Assembly (NCBI RefSeq): GCF_003003355.1 | Contig: NZ_PVTQ01000007.1 | Location: 159,587-223,586 of the forward strand | Length of the DNA stretch: 64,000 bases | Direction: 5' to 3' | Source: Donghicola tyrosinivorans | Lineage (GTDB): Bacteria; Pseudomonadota; Alphaproteobacteria; Rhodobacterales; Rhodobacteraceae | Shown here: one piece after another, positions 28,441 through 36,044 of the stretch | Layout of the letters: each line of letters begins with the position of its first letter | How positions within the stretch are numbered: the first letter of the stretch is position 1 | Notes under the pieces: model-generated | What the model saw: the letters and a program-made list of their open reading frames with translations, nothing else | What the model was told of the DNA's origin: nothing | The model's database searches: none | Made by a program: the position numbers and the translations under genes

Positions 28441-29565
28441 TCAATCTCCGTCCGCGGCGCTAAAGCCGGTTTCGACCCCAAGATTGGGGCCTACGTCCTG
28501 CGCCATCTGGTTTTGCAGGTACAGCACCTTGCTTTGCAGCCCCTCGACGCGAATGCGCTGCATCGGATCAGCGACGGCCTCATTGATCGGAGCATCAATC
28601 GCAGCCACGCGGTCTTCGGTCTGATCAAAGACAGTACGCATCCAAGAACGGGTGTTGTCACCCAGATCACCGGCAAAGCCCGACATGACCACTTCTTCGA
28701 TGCCCTCAAGCTGCGCCAGAATGATCTGCGCGGTCAGGCCCGACCGCCAAGCTTCGGCACGGGTCGGGAAGGGCCGTTCGAACGTGCCCAAAGGGCGGCC
28801 CAAACGCACATCGGCCACGCGGATCAGACCGAAATCAAGGGCAGTATAGACCACCTTGGTGAATTCCGACGGAGCCAGATAAACAGGGTTGTCGGGGCCA
28901 GCGGCACGCGCCAGATCGGCCCAACCGTTTTCAGCAAACCAGCCTTGGTAGATATCATCTGCCAGTCGCGCCAGATTGGCGCTAACGCCTTGCACGGCGG
29001 GACAGGCGGGAACGGCGTCGTCGTAAATCAGCATCTCAAGCGCGGGCAGACCCTGCGCCCCCGCCGAGAGGGTCGCAACCACAGCGCCATCGGCTTGCGC
29101 CTCTGGGCTTTGCTTTGTCAGATCAAGCAGAGCGCGGCCCACAAAGTTCTTTTTGTCCGGCCAGAAGTTCACGGTCAGCGCCGCGCCTTGCTGTTCGATC
29201 GGGCCGAACTGGTAGCTGTCCAGCGGCGCCCAAGCCATCCATGTATCCACGAACGCCGCCTCCAACGCCGCCTCATCGGCAGTGCCTGCGCAATGGGCGA
29301 CGGCCACATCGTGCAACTTGGCGGACCGATCGCGGAAGGCGCCGAACTGCCCTTCAAAAACCTCTAGCACGCGGCGGGTGATTGCCTCGTGGCTGATGGT
29401 GCCAGAACCGGGCGGGAAGTAGGGCAACCCAGTCTCTGCGCTATGGGTCTCCAATGGAACGCCAGGGGCATCCACATTCGGGGCCGTCTGCGCCGTTGCC
29501 TCGCTGTTAAGCGTTGCGACGGAAAGAGCGGCGAAACCTAAGACACAGGCCAAGGAATGAAGCAT
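28441..29565 (-). CDS. Imelysin family protein (second paralogue)
   Basis: 374 residues from MLHSLACVLGFAALSVATL, a Sec signal. Imelysin/M75-like: VDTWMAWAPLDSYQFGPIEQ, then NFWPDKKNF and LSAGAQGLPALEMLIYDD. The GxHxxE motif of the first imelysin is here GLPALE, with Pro in place of His. The ATG overlaps the upstream stop as TGATG. Imelysins are periplasmic iron-regulated proteins thought to bind iron or its ligand. Confidence 0.88.
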   Translation of the reverse strand: MLHSLACVLGFAALSVATLNSEATAQTAPNVDAPGVPLETHSAETGLPYFPPGSGTISHEAITRRVLEVFEGQFGAFRDRSAKLHDVAVAHCAGTADEAALEAAFVDTWMAWAPLDSYQFGPIEQQGAALTVNFWPDKKNFVGRALLDLTKQSPEAQADGAVVATLSAGAQGLPALEMLIYDDAVPACPAVQGVSANLARLADDIYQGWFAENGWADLARAAGPDNPVYLAPSEFTKVVYTALDFGLIRVADVRLGRPLGTFERPFPTRAEAWRSGLTAQIILAQLEGIEEVVMSGFAGDLGDNTRSWMRTVFDQTEDRVAAIDAPINEAVADPMQRIRVEGLQSKVLYLQNQMAQDVGPNLGVETGFSAADGD

Positions 29566-31121
29566 CACAGGGACTCCAGAAATTTCAATAGTGCGGCGCG
29601 ATCGGCAGCGGGCATCAGACGGACCGTTTCGCGGGAGGCCGTCGCCTCGCCCCCATGCCACAGAATTGCTTCAAGCAGATTACGGGCGCGCCCGTCGTGC
29701 AGAAAAAAAGTGTGGCCGCTGACAGCTTGGGTCATGCCGATCCCCCATAGTGGCGGCGTGCGCCATTCATTCCCTGTTGCCTGCCATTCAGGGCGTCCAT
29801 CCGCCAGCCCAGAGCCCATATCGTGCAGTAACATGTCCGTGTAGGGCCAGATCAACTGGAACGATTGTTCGAGCTGGTTTTCAAGGCGATGGGTCACGAA
29901 TTTCGGCGTATGACAAGCAGTGCAGCCCGCGTCATAGAACATCCGCTTGCCGCGCAGTACCTTTGGGTCATCCACATTGCGGCGGGCCGGCACGGCCAGA
30001 TTGCGGGCGTAAAAGCTGGTCAGGTCCAGCACCGGATCTGACGCCTCCAAGTTTTGCTGCGCGGGGGTATTTCCGTCAGGCGCAGCAAGACAGGCCGTTT
30101 GCGCAGCCGTACATTCCCCTGCCCCCGCCGGATGCAGAGAGGTGGAAATCCCGATGTCCGAATGGAACGCATCGGCGCTTTGTCCGCGCACAGAACCCGC
30201 GCCTGCCTTAAGGCCAAAGCGCCCCAGCATCATCGTCTGCGCCTCTTGGTCCCAGACCTGATTGGCGCGGCCCGAAATCCCGTCGCCATCCGCATCATCA
30301 GGGTCTGCAAGCGCCAAGATATCCGCCTCGGGGATTGCCTCCAGCAACCCAAGACCAATCATCTGAGGGGCCACGCGGGGGCTGAGCATCGCATCAGGGT
30401 GCAGCGGCCCATAGCCCAAATCCGCCACCTCATAACTTGGCGCCCGCAATGACACCTGCGTGCCATCGCCCAAGGCCACGGGAACATCAGTGTAGGTCAC
30501 GCGCATCTGCCCCTCGGCGGGAATGCCAGAGAGGGATTTGTCCTGTAGCTGATGGCCGTAAGTCGGCTCTGGCGCGTTAGCCAGATAGCGCAGGGTCTCG
30601 GCGTCCAGATCGCTGGCCTCATCGGGGATCGAGAGGCGCAGGAACATGGACACTCCATCATCCTCTGCACTTTCAGGCGGATGCCCGCGTCCGTCATTCA
30701 CATGGCAGACCTGACAGGACCGCGCATTATACAGCGGCCCCAAACCGTCACTTGCCAAGGTCGAGGACGGCGCACTGGCCCAAAGCTTTTTGAACAGCCC
30801 ATTGCCGATCTGGAAATCCAGTTCCCGCTCAAAGCTCATGTTGGCGGAGGGTATGGCAAAGGCATCGCGTCCCAGAACATCGAACTGGGTCGCGGCCCCT
30901 GCGGGGTGCGTCTCATAACGTTCAGGTTTGGTGAAATCGGTCGTCGGCGCCGTGACCTTGGCGATCCGTGCCGCCTCTTCCACAGTGCGTGGGACAATGA
31001 CCTGCGCAGCGGCCCGAGGGTCGGCGTGAAGCTCGTCCGAGATGCTGTCTTGCGCACCCGCAGCCAAAGGCGCGATCAAGGCAAGGCTGGCTGGCACCGC
31101 AGCCAGTACCAGCCGCAACAT
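29565..31121 (-). CDS. Di-haem DUF1111 oxidoreductase, exported c-type cytochrome
   Basis: 518 residues from MLRLVLAAVPASLALIAPLA, a Sec signal. Two c-type haem sites are visible: CQVCH at 136-140 and CTACH near 400-404. It also has MFLRLSIPDE, a Ca/loop-like DPDDADGDGISGRANQVWD and FFLHDGRARNLLEAILWHGGEA, as in di-haem thiol-oxidoreductase-like (cytochrome c peroxidase superfamily) proteins of imelysin operons. It is probably a periplasmic redox step, perhaps iron reduction or oxidation coupled to uptake (inference). Confidence 0.9.
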   Translation of the reverse strand: MLRLVLAAVPASLALIAPLAAGAQDSISDELHADPRAAAQVIVPRTVEEAARIAKVTAPTTDFTKPERYETHPAGAATQFDVLGRDAFAIPSANMSFERELDFQIGNGLFKKLWASAPSSTLASDGLGPLYNARSCQVCHVNDGRGHPPESAEDDGVSMFLRLSIPDEASDLDAETLRYLANAPEPTYGHQLQDKSLSGIPAEGQMRVTYTDVPVALGDGTQVSLRAPSYEVADLGYGPLHPDAMLSPRVAPQMIGLGLLEAIPEADILALADPDDADGDGISGRANQVWDQEAQTMMLGRFGLKAGAGSVRGQSADAFHSDIGISTSLHPAGAGECTAAQTACLAAPDGNTPAQQNLEASDPVLDLTSFYARNLAVPARRNVDDPKVLRGKRMFYDAGCTACHTPKFVTHRLENQLEQSFQLIWPYTDMLLHDMGSGLADGRPEWQATGNEWRTPPLWGIGMTQAVSGHTFFLHDGRARNLLEAILWHGGEATASRETVRLMPAADRAALLKFLESL

Positions 31122-31125
31122 ACCA

Positions 31126-31614
31126 TCAGTCTTCGGCAGCATCCGCCGCATCTGCATTGAGCATCTGGTACTTTTCGCCGCCGATCCGCTCGTATAGGTC
31201 CAGCTGGGTTTCCAGAAAATCAATGTGGCCTTCCTCGTCCGCGATCAGTTCCTCGAACAGGTTCTTGGAAACGTAATCGCCGACACTGTCGCAATAATTC
31301 CGAGCCTCAATATAGAGGGTACGGGCGTCATGCTCTCCGGCGAGATCACATTCAAGGGTTTCTTTGGCATTTTGCCCGATCCGCAGGGGATCCAGCTTTT
31401 GCAGGTTGGGATGACCTTCCAGAAAAATGATCCGGTCGATCAGTTTGTCTGCGTGGTTCATCTCTTCGATGCTTTCCGCGCGGGATTTGGCGGCCAGCTT
31501 GCCCAGACCCCAATCCTTTTGCAGACGGAAATGAACCCAATACTGGTTAATTGCCGTCAACTCACTGCGCAGTGCTGCGTTCAGGTACTCAATGACCTTT
31601 GCGTCGCCCTTCAT
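31126..31614 (-). CDS. bfr: Bacterioferritin
   Basis: 162 residues from [12 protein letters not shown]. Stores iron in a 24-mer haem-containing shell. All key residues fall at E. coli Bfr positions: ferroxidase Glu18, Glu51, His54, Glu94, Glu127 and His130, and haem ligand Met52. SD GAGGG lies in the end of bfd, 4 bases upstream. Located mid-operon between bfd and the di-haem gene. Confidence 0.97.
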   Translation of the reverse strand: MKGDAKVIEYLNAALRSELTAINQYWVHFRLQKDWGLGKLAAKSRAESIEEMNHADKLIDRIIFLEGHPNLQKLDPLRIGQNAKETLECDLAGEHDARTLYIEARNYCDSVGDYVSKNLFEELIADEEGHIDFLETQLDLYERIGGEKYQMLNADAADAAED

Positions 31615-31618
31615 GGTA

Positions 31619-31876
31619 TTACCCTCTGTTATGTTTTCCGACGGTTTTAAGCTGTGGCACGGTTTGCACCTTGTCCAGCTTTGGCACGGCAAAATTGTCG
31701 CTACTGCGCATGGTCGACAGCAGCAGCGGCATACATCCGCCGCAGTCCGCCGACTTGCCCAAGGCGCGGTAAATCCGGCCGGGCGTGATCACGATATCGG
31801 CGTCCGAGGCGCGCATCCAGTCGATGGCCGCGTGGATATCCTTGTCCGAGATATTCTGGCAGTGACAGACGATCAT
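31619..31876 (-). CDS. bfd: Bacterioferritin-associated [2Fe-2S] ferredoxin
   Basis: 85 residues. BFD-like iron-sulfur domain with Cys4, Cys6, Cys45 and Cys48 ([11 protein letters not shown] and ADCGGCMP). Bfd donates electrons to the Bfr haem to release stored iron. It is 63 bases after the first imelysin, beyond a hairpin, and 4 bases before bfr. Confidence 0.93.
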   Translation of the reverse strand: MIVCHCQNISDKDIHAAIDWMRASDADIVITPGRIYRALGKSADCGGCMPLLLSTMRSSDNFAVPKLDKVQTVPQLKTVGKHNRG

Positions 31877-31900
31877 AGGGCCGCTCCGTCAGGTTATGGA

Positions 31901-31927
31901 AGAAAGGGGCGCCGTTTCGGGCGCCCC
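31901..31927 (-). terminator. Hairpin terminator/attenuator between first imelysin and bfd
   Basis: Perfect 8-bp stem GGGGCGCC / GGCGCCCC, 6-base loop, followed on the minus strand by TTTCTT. It would end most imelysin transcripts, with read-through feeding bfd-bfr and the rest, unless bfd has its own start just downstream. Confidence 0.75.
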
Positions 31928-31939
31928 AGTTGGGTGTTC

Positions 31940-33193
31940 TTACTGGAAGACCGCGCCTTCGTTATCGAGGCTGTCCGAACCTTCGACTGTCACGCCTTCC
32001 AGACCGACGACGGCCACGGCGCGTTCGATGTTGCGGGTCTGCGCGACCAGAGCGTCCACGGCAGACATGATCAGTGCCTCACCGGCAGCATTGCCTGCCC
32101 CCAAAAGCTGGTCATAGCTGGTACCAGCCTCGGCGGTCGATTTGATCGCGCCCAGTTGCAGCATGGTGTGGTTGATGTCAGCGGTCAGGTTCGCTGCCAG
32201 TTCTGCATCACGTTCTGCTACATAGTCGTTCAGCGACGGACCTTCGACGACCGAGCCATCCACACGCACATAACGGCCGGTGTAGACGTTCCGGATGCCA
32301 AGGCCATCGTAGTAGTGGCTGTTGTGGGTGTTATCCGAGAAGCAGTCATGCTCTTCCTCGGGATCGTGCAGCAGAACGCCAAGCTTCATCCGCTCGCCTG
32401 CCTGTTCACCGTAGGAGAGCGAGCCCAGACCCGTGAATGCCATGACCAGACCTTCGTTCGCATCGGCGGTCACGTCGGCACGGCCCTGACCATCAGCCCC
32501 CCAGTTTGCGACGGCATCTTCCAGATCGCTGATCAGCAGATCGGTTGCGGCCACCAGATACTGAACGCGGCGGTCACAGTTGTCGCCGGTGCAGTTGGCG
32601 GTATCGAAATCGGTTGCCGGACGGGCGCCCGCACCGTGGTCGGTGCCGTTCAGATCCTGACCCCAGAGAAGGAATTCGATGGCGTGATAGCCGGTGGCCA
32701 CGTTCGCCTCGATCCCGTCAACTTCGTGCAACTGCTCAAGCACTGCGGGGGTGATGGTGCTGGCATCGATGGTTGCGCCCGACACCTCAAGCGCGGGGTT
32801 CGCGATCACATTCGCCAGCGCAAAGGGGTTCTCGTCGTTGCCACCCAGCATGGGGTCCACATAGTCGATCAGACCTTCGTCCAGCGGCCATGCGTTCACT
32901 TTGCCTTCCCAGTCATCAACGGTGGGGTTGCCGAAACGGAACGCCTCGGTCTGCTGGTAAGGCACGCGTGCCTTCAGCCACGCCTGCTTGGCTGCCGACA
33001 GCGTTTCTTCGCTGGGGTTGGCGACCAGTGCCTCGACAGCGACCTTCAGGTCTTTGGCGGTTGCCAGACTGTCTTCATAGCCCGCCAGCGCGATGTCTGC
33101 GTAGTTGTTCAGCACTGCCTCAGCCTCGACCGCCATGGCGCCTGTGGCTGCGAAAGTCATGGCCGAAGCCAGAAGCGTTGCGCGAAGTGTCAT
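31940..33193 (-). CDS. Imelysin family periplasmic iron-regulated protein
   Basis: 417 residues. Sec signal MTLRATLLASAMTFAATGAMA. Imelysin hallmark GYHAIEFLLWGQDLNG has Gly168-x-His170-x-x-Glu173. Further blocks are FRFGNPTVDDWEGKVNAWP and HDCFSDNTHNSHYYDG, as in ICMP/IrpA-type proteins. First gene of the iron operon, with GAGGGA as SD. Family members are induced by iron limitation; no proven transport mechanism exists for the stand-alone form. Confidence 0.93.
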   Translation of the reverse strand: MTLRATLLASAMTFAATGAMAVEAEAVLNNYADIALAGYEDSLATAKDLKVAVEALVANPSEETLSAAKQAWLKARVPYQQTEAFRFGNPTVDDWEGKVNAWPLDEGLIDYVDPMLGGNDENPFALANVIANPALEVSGATIDASTITPAVLEQLHEVDGIEANVATGYHAIEFLLWGQDLNGTDHGAGARPATDFDTANCTGDNCDRRVQYLVAATDLLISDLEDAVANWGADGQGRADVTADANEGLVMAFTGLGSLSYGEQAGERMKLGVLLHDPEEEHDCFSDNTHNSHYYDGLGIRNVYTGRYVRVDGSVVEGPSLNDYVAERDAELAANLTADINHTMLQLGAIKSTAEAGTSYDQLLGAGNAAGEALIMSAVDALVAQTRNIERAVAVVGLEGVTVEGSDSLDNEGAVFQ

Positions 33194-33278
33194 ATGCGTT
33201 CCCTCGTGAATTACTATTCGCTGTTTGATGGGCTGGATACCCGATCAAAGAAGTCAGGTAAAGAGTTTCCGACTAAAT

Positions 33279-33370
33279 AGGTCAGAAAATACAAAGGTGT
33301 TGTGCGACCCCACATAAAATGACCATTTTAAAGGAAATATGACCTTTCGCCCCGTTAAGGATGACCTTTC
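33279..33370. repeat. TGACC repeat array upstream of the iron operon
   Basis: ATGACC occurs at 33319, 33339 and 33361 in the same orientation (20- and 22-base spacing, about two helical turns); the last two extend to ATGACCTTTC. An inverted TGACC lies at 33279-33283. The array is within the 225-base space upstream of the first imelysin. An operator role is inference. Confidence 0.45.
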
Positions 33371-33418
33371 AGGCAGAACAGGGGAAAACCGTTGCAGTTC
33401 AGCGGACAAAGCTGCCAG

Positions 33419-34075
33419 TCACCGACAGCCTTCCAGCCAAACGTCACCATGGTCTAGCGGCGCACATTCACCTGCAAACATACGCTCGATTCGCGCTGTC
33501 CGAGCGACAAGCTTCTCGTCGCCATATCGCAAATCAAAGGACGCAGGCGCGATCAGCACAGCGACCAGTCGCAGATACTCTGTATCTGTTGTCTCGGACG
33601 GCGGCACGCCAAATACCTTAATGCTGGCCTCGAAGAACCCGGTCATCCAGCCATCAGGTCCACGCCCCATTTCAACGCTACCTAGCCAGAGGGCAAGGAT
33701 CTGATCTTTTGTCAGGCTCTGCTCCAAACCTAGCGCATAGCCGGTCTGTCGTACTTTACCGATCCCGGGCTCGAAGTGCTTGAAGGCAAGTCGCTTCGAG
33801 ACTGATTGGGAAATTGTCGTGGCACCGGCGCCGGCTGTACTGAAATCAACGCCGCTGTGGTCGCGGAAAGCGGGGTCCTGCACGCGCAAAAGCCAATTGA
33901 GACGTTCCGCTCCTAAGTAAGCGCCACTTCGGCCTTCTGCAATCAGCTGATTTGCCCTGATGCGAAGATCATCAGAGGCCAGCTTCGCATCAAAATATCC
34001 CTTTCCACCATAGGCTGCGAGAGCTGCGGTGAGCGCTGCAAGGACCAAGATGAGAAATTTGAAAACACGTGCCAT
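33419..34075 (-). CDS. Degenerate GT51 (monofunctional transglycosylase-like) protein
   Basis: 218 residues from the ATG at 34075; a TTG ten codons earlier is possible. One N-terminal membrane segment (FLILVLAALTAALAAYGG) is followed by a GT51 peptidoglycan glycosyltransferase fold: QDPAFRDHSGVDF, AGATTISQSVSKRL, VRQTGYALGLEQSLTKDQIL. The catalytic Glu of the normal ED..F motif is Gln66, and the Glu of RKxxE is Tyr113. It is therefore either inactive or mechanistically altered. Family placement is fairly sure; activity is doubtful. Confidence 0.75.
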   Translation of the reverse strand: MARVFKFLILVLAALTAALAAYGGKGYFDAKLASDDLRIRANQLIAEGRSGAYLGAERLNWLLRVQDPAFRDHSGVDFSTAGAGATTISQSVSKRLAFKHFEPGIGKVRQTGYALGLEQSLTKDQILALWLGSVEMGRGPDGWMTGFFEASIKVFGVPPSETTDTEYLRLVAVLIAPASFDLRYGDEKLVARTARIERMFAGECAPLDHGDVWLEGCR

Positions 34076-34304
34076 GCGCGAACCATACGTCTGGGTCCGC
34101 CGCAACTGGAAGCGTAAAAGGGCTCGGGCTCTACATCCGGCGGCGCGGCAAGCTCTGCCCGACTTGATCGCCTTAAAGTGCGGCGAGCGCAGTATGATCG
34201 GCTATCGGCAATCTGCCGATGATGTGGCGGGCGGTGCCAATCTGACGGTTACCAACCAGATTACCCCATCATGAAGCAACGAACATAACTTAAAGGCAGG
34301 ACAA

Positions 34305-34333
34305 GAGGGGAGCGCATAAAATGCCCTCCCCTC
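34305..34333 (-). terminator. Hairpin downstream of phoX
   Basis: Stem GAGGGGAG-C-GCAT / ATGC-C-CTCCCCTC with one C-C mismatch and an AAA loop, 30 bases after the phoX stop. The U-run on the minus strand is weak; the plus side has TTTT. Confidence 0.65.
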
Positions 34334-34363
34334 GAATTTTCGCTGCTTTGCTAGTTGCTTAGC

Positions 34364-35920
34364 TTACGACTGCTGACCTTTGGTCCAGATCCACAAAGCG
34401 TTATTCTCGTGGTTGCCGGTGTCTTCACCGATCACAACCTGACCGTTGGCGCGGACCAGAATGTTGTCAGGGTTCGAGATCGAGTCGACGGGGCAAGCGT
34501 TCGGCGCGTTGTCTTTGTTGTAGCCGTGACCAGCCACAACGGGGACCATCTTCGAGACGTTGAACGCCGCGTCCAGTTCCATCTCATAGACAACGCCGCA
34601 CTTGTTTTCGGCAACGTTGATGTCGCCTTCACCGTCCGACATGGTTTTCGACACTTCGGACATCGCCACGTACATATAGGGAACCGAACCGTCCTTTGCG
34701 CCGTCATGGTTGATGTTCACACCTTCCATTTTGCGGAACTCGGCGGTGGCGCCTTTGACAGCCGCGGCTTTGTTCGATTCAAGGAAGGCGACGCGGTTGT
34801 CGGCGGCAGTACCAGCAGCCCATTCGGCAACCTGCGCGTCGGTGATGTAGTTGCTCTCACCGGCTTTGTGATCTTCCAGCGTGATGCCGTCGTATTCGGC
34901 GATCCAGCTTGCGATCTCGGCTTCCGATGCGTGACCCAGTTCGATCCACTCCATATCAAAGGCAGTGGTGGCCGCGTCCGCGCCTGCATCCCCAAGCTGG
35001 GTCAGCTTTGCCGCGTAAAGGGTGCCCGAGGACAGATCACCAGCGGTGTCGGCCACGAACTTGTAGAAGGGCTGACCGGTGCCGTCCGAGGTGGTGTAGG
35101 CGGTCTTTTGGTCAGGCATCACGACCGAGTTCTCGTGGCTCATGCGGCCCATTGCGAAACGCTTGACGGGGGCAGCTGCGCCTGCGGGATCGGTGATCTC
35201 GACGATGTAGCCGTAGTTATAGGGGTTGGGGTATTGGCCCAAGTATGCACCCAGCATCTGGGTATCTTCGATGTCTTTGTACTCGGGGTTGTTCCACTCG
35301 GCGGTCTCGTCAAAGTACAGCTCTTCCGACGACAACGGGGTGCCCCAAGGCGATACGGTGCCAAAGCAGTTCACCCAAGTGCCGCCAACCTTCGAGAAAT
35401 CCACCATCGAGATGTCGCCAACGGTCCAGCTACCATCTTCCGCGCGGGTCAGAGCCGCACGCGACATGCCGCCGGGACGGTTTTCCCAGTTGGTGAACAG
35501 CAGGCCCGCATTGTCGCCAGTGGGGACAAAACCGTTGAAGTCGGGATCGTTCGAGATCAGCAGCTCTTCGCCTGCGATCGACTGGATGATGCCCGCAACG
35601 CCCTTGTCGCCTTCCTGCATCAGAACCTGATAGTCACCCAGCGAGGTCACAACAGTCGACTTGCCTTCGATTTCGGAAGGTACATCCGATGCGCTTGCCT
35701 CCCAGTTCACGTTCGAGACAACACCGACGGTCGCTTTGTTGAACTTGCCGTTCAGTTCATCCGAAGGATGCTGAACGTTGAAGAACAGGTCTGCGCCCTG
35801 CTCATAGAGGCCGGTGATTTCGCCATCCAGCGGCACGGTGGCAACGCGGGTCAGATTTTCCGCATAGGCGGCGGGGGTCATGGCGGTGGCTGCCAGAAGG
35901 ACTGCAACAGTCTTTTTCAT
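34364..35920 (-). CDS. PhoX-family (DUF839) exported phosphatase
   Basis: 518 residues from MKKTVAVLLAATAMTPAAYA, a Sec-type signal. DUF839/PhoX beta-propeller features: LFFNVQHPSDELNG, GDNAGLLFTNWENRPGGMSR, KTAYTTSDGTGQPFYKFV and ISNPDNILVRANGQVVIGED. PhoX enzymes are Ca/Fe-dependent phosphomonoesterases common in marine bacteria. Classical PhoX is Tat-exported and longer, so this is a shorter relative; phosphatase activity is likely but not certain. One CTGTCAC half-site lies upstream (35993-35999) without a clear second half of a Pho box. Confidence 0.85.
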   Translation of the reverse strand: MKKTVAVLLAATAMTPAAYAENLTRVATVPLDGEITGLYEQGADLFFNVQHPSDELNGKFNKATVGVVSNVNWEASASDVPSEIEGKSTVVTSLGDYQVLMQEGDKGVAGIIQSIAGEELLISNDPDFNGFVPTGDNAGLLFTNWENRPGGMSRAALTRAEDGSWTVGDISMVDFSKVGGTWVNCFGTVSPWGTPLSSEELYFDETAEWNNPEYKDIEDTQMLGAYLGQYPNPYNYGYIVEITDPAGAAAPVKRFAMGRMSHENSVVMPDQKTAYTTSDGTGQPFYKFVADTAGDLSSGTLYAAKLTQLGDAGADAATTAFDMEWIELGHASEAEIASWIAEYDGITLEDHKAGESNYITDAQVAEWAAGTAADNRVAFLESNKAAAVKGATAEFRKMEGVNINHDGAKDGSVPYMYVAMSEVSKTMSDGEGDINVAENKCGVVYEMELDAAFNVSKMVPVVAGHGYNKDNAPNACPVDSISNPDNILVRANGQVVIGEDTGNHENNALWIWTKGQQS

Positions 35921-36009
35921 CGGGGGCTCCCTGAATACCTGAAAACATCGGCCCATCAGCGGGCAGATCGGACTGCTGGCTATCAGCCCTATGTGACAGA
36001 TTTGTCGGG

Positions 36010-36042
36010 ATAAAATGACGAAACGGTTAACGTTTCATGTCA
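36010..36042 (-). terminator. Terminator of dnaE2
   Basis: Stem TGAC(AT)GAAACG / CGTTTCGTCA with a 5-base loop and a 2-base bulge, immediately after the dnaE2 stop and followed on the minus strand by TTTTAT. Confidence 0.75.
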
Positions 36043-36044
36043 CC

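Noticed and set aside
31592..33280. Long plus-strand open frame (562 codons) opposite imelysin, bfd and bfr
   Set aside because: It is antisense to three well-supported genes, has no SD and no recognisable domain; long antisense frames are common at this base composition.
33240..33280. RirA-like iron box (TGA-N9-TCA) upstream of the imelysin
   Set aside because: Best match is TGA-N9-TCG only; too weak in a short motif to call.
35985..36002. Pho box upstream of the PhoX gene
   Set aside because: One CTGTCAC half-site is present, but the second half at the right spacing matches poorly.
34355..36013. Plus-strand 552-codon frame opposite the PhoX gene
   Set aside because: Fully antisense to a clear DUF839 protein with signal peptide; composition (Val/Asp/Arg/His-rich) is typical of a shadow frame.
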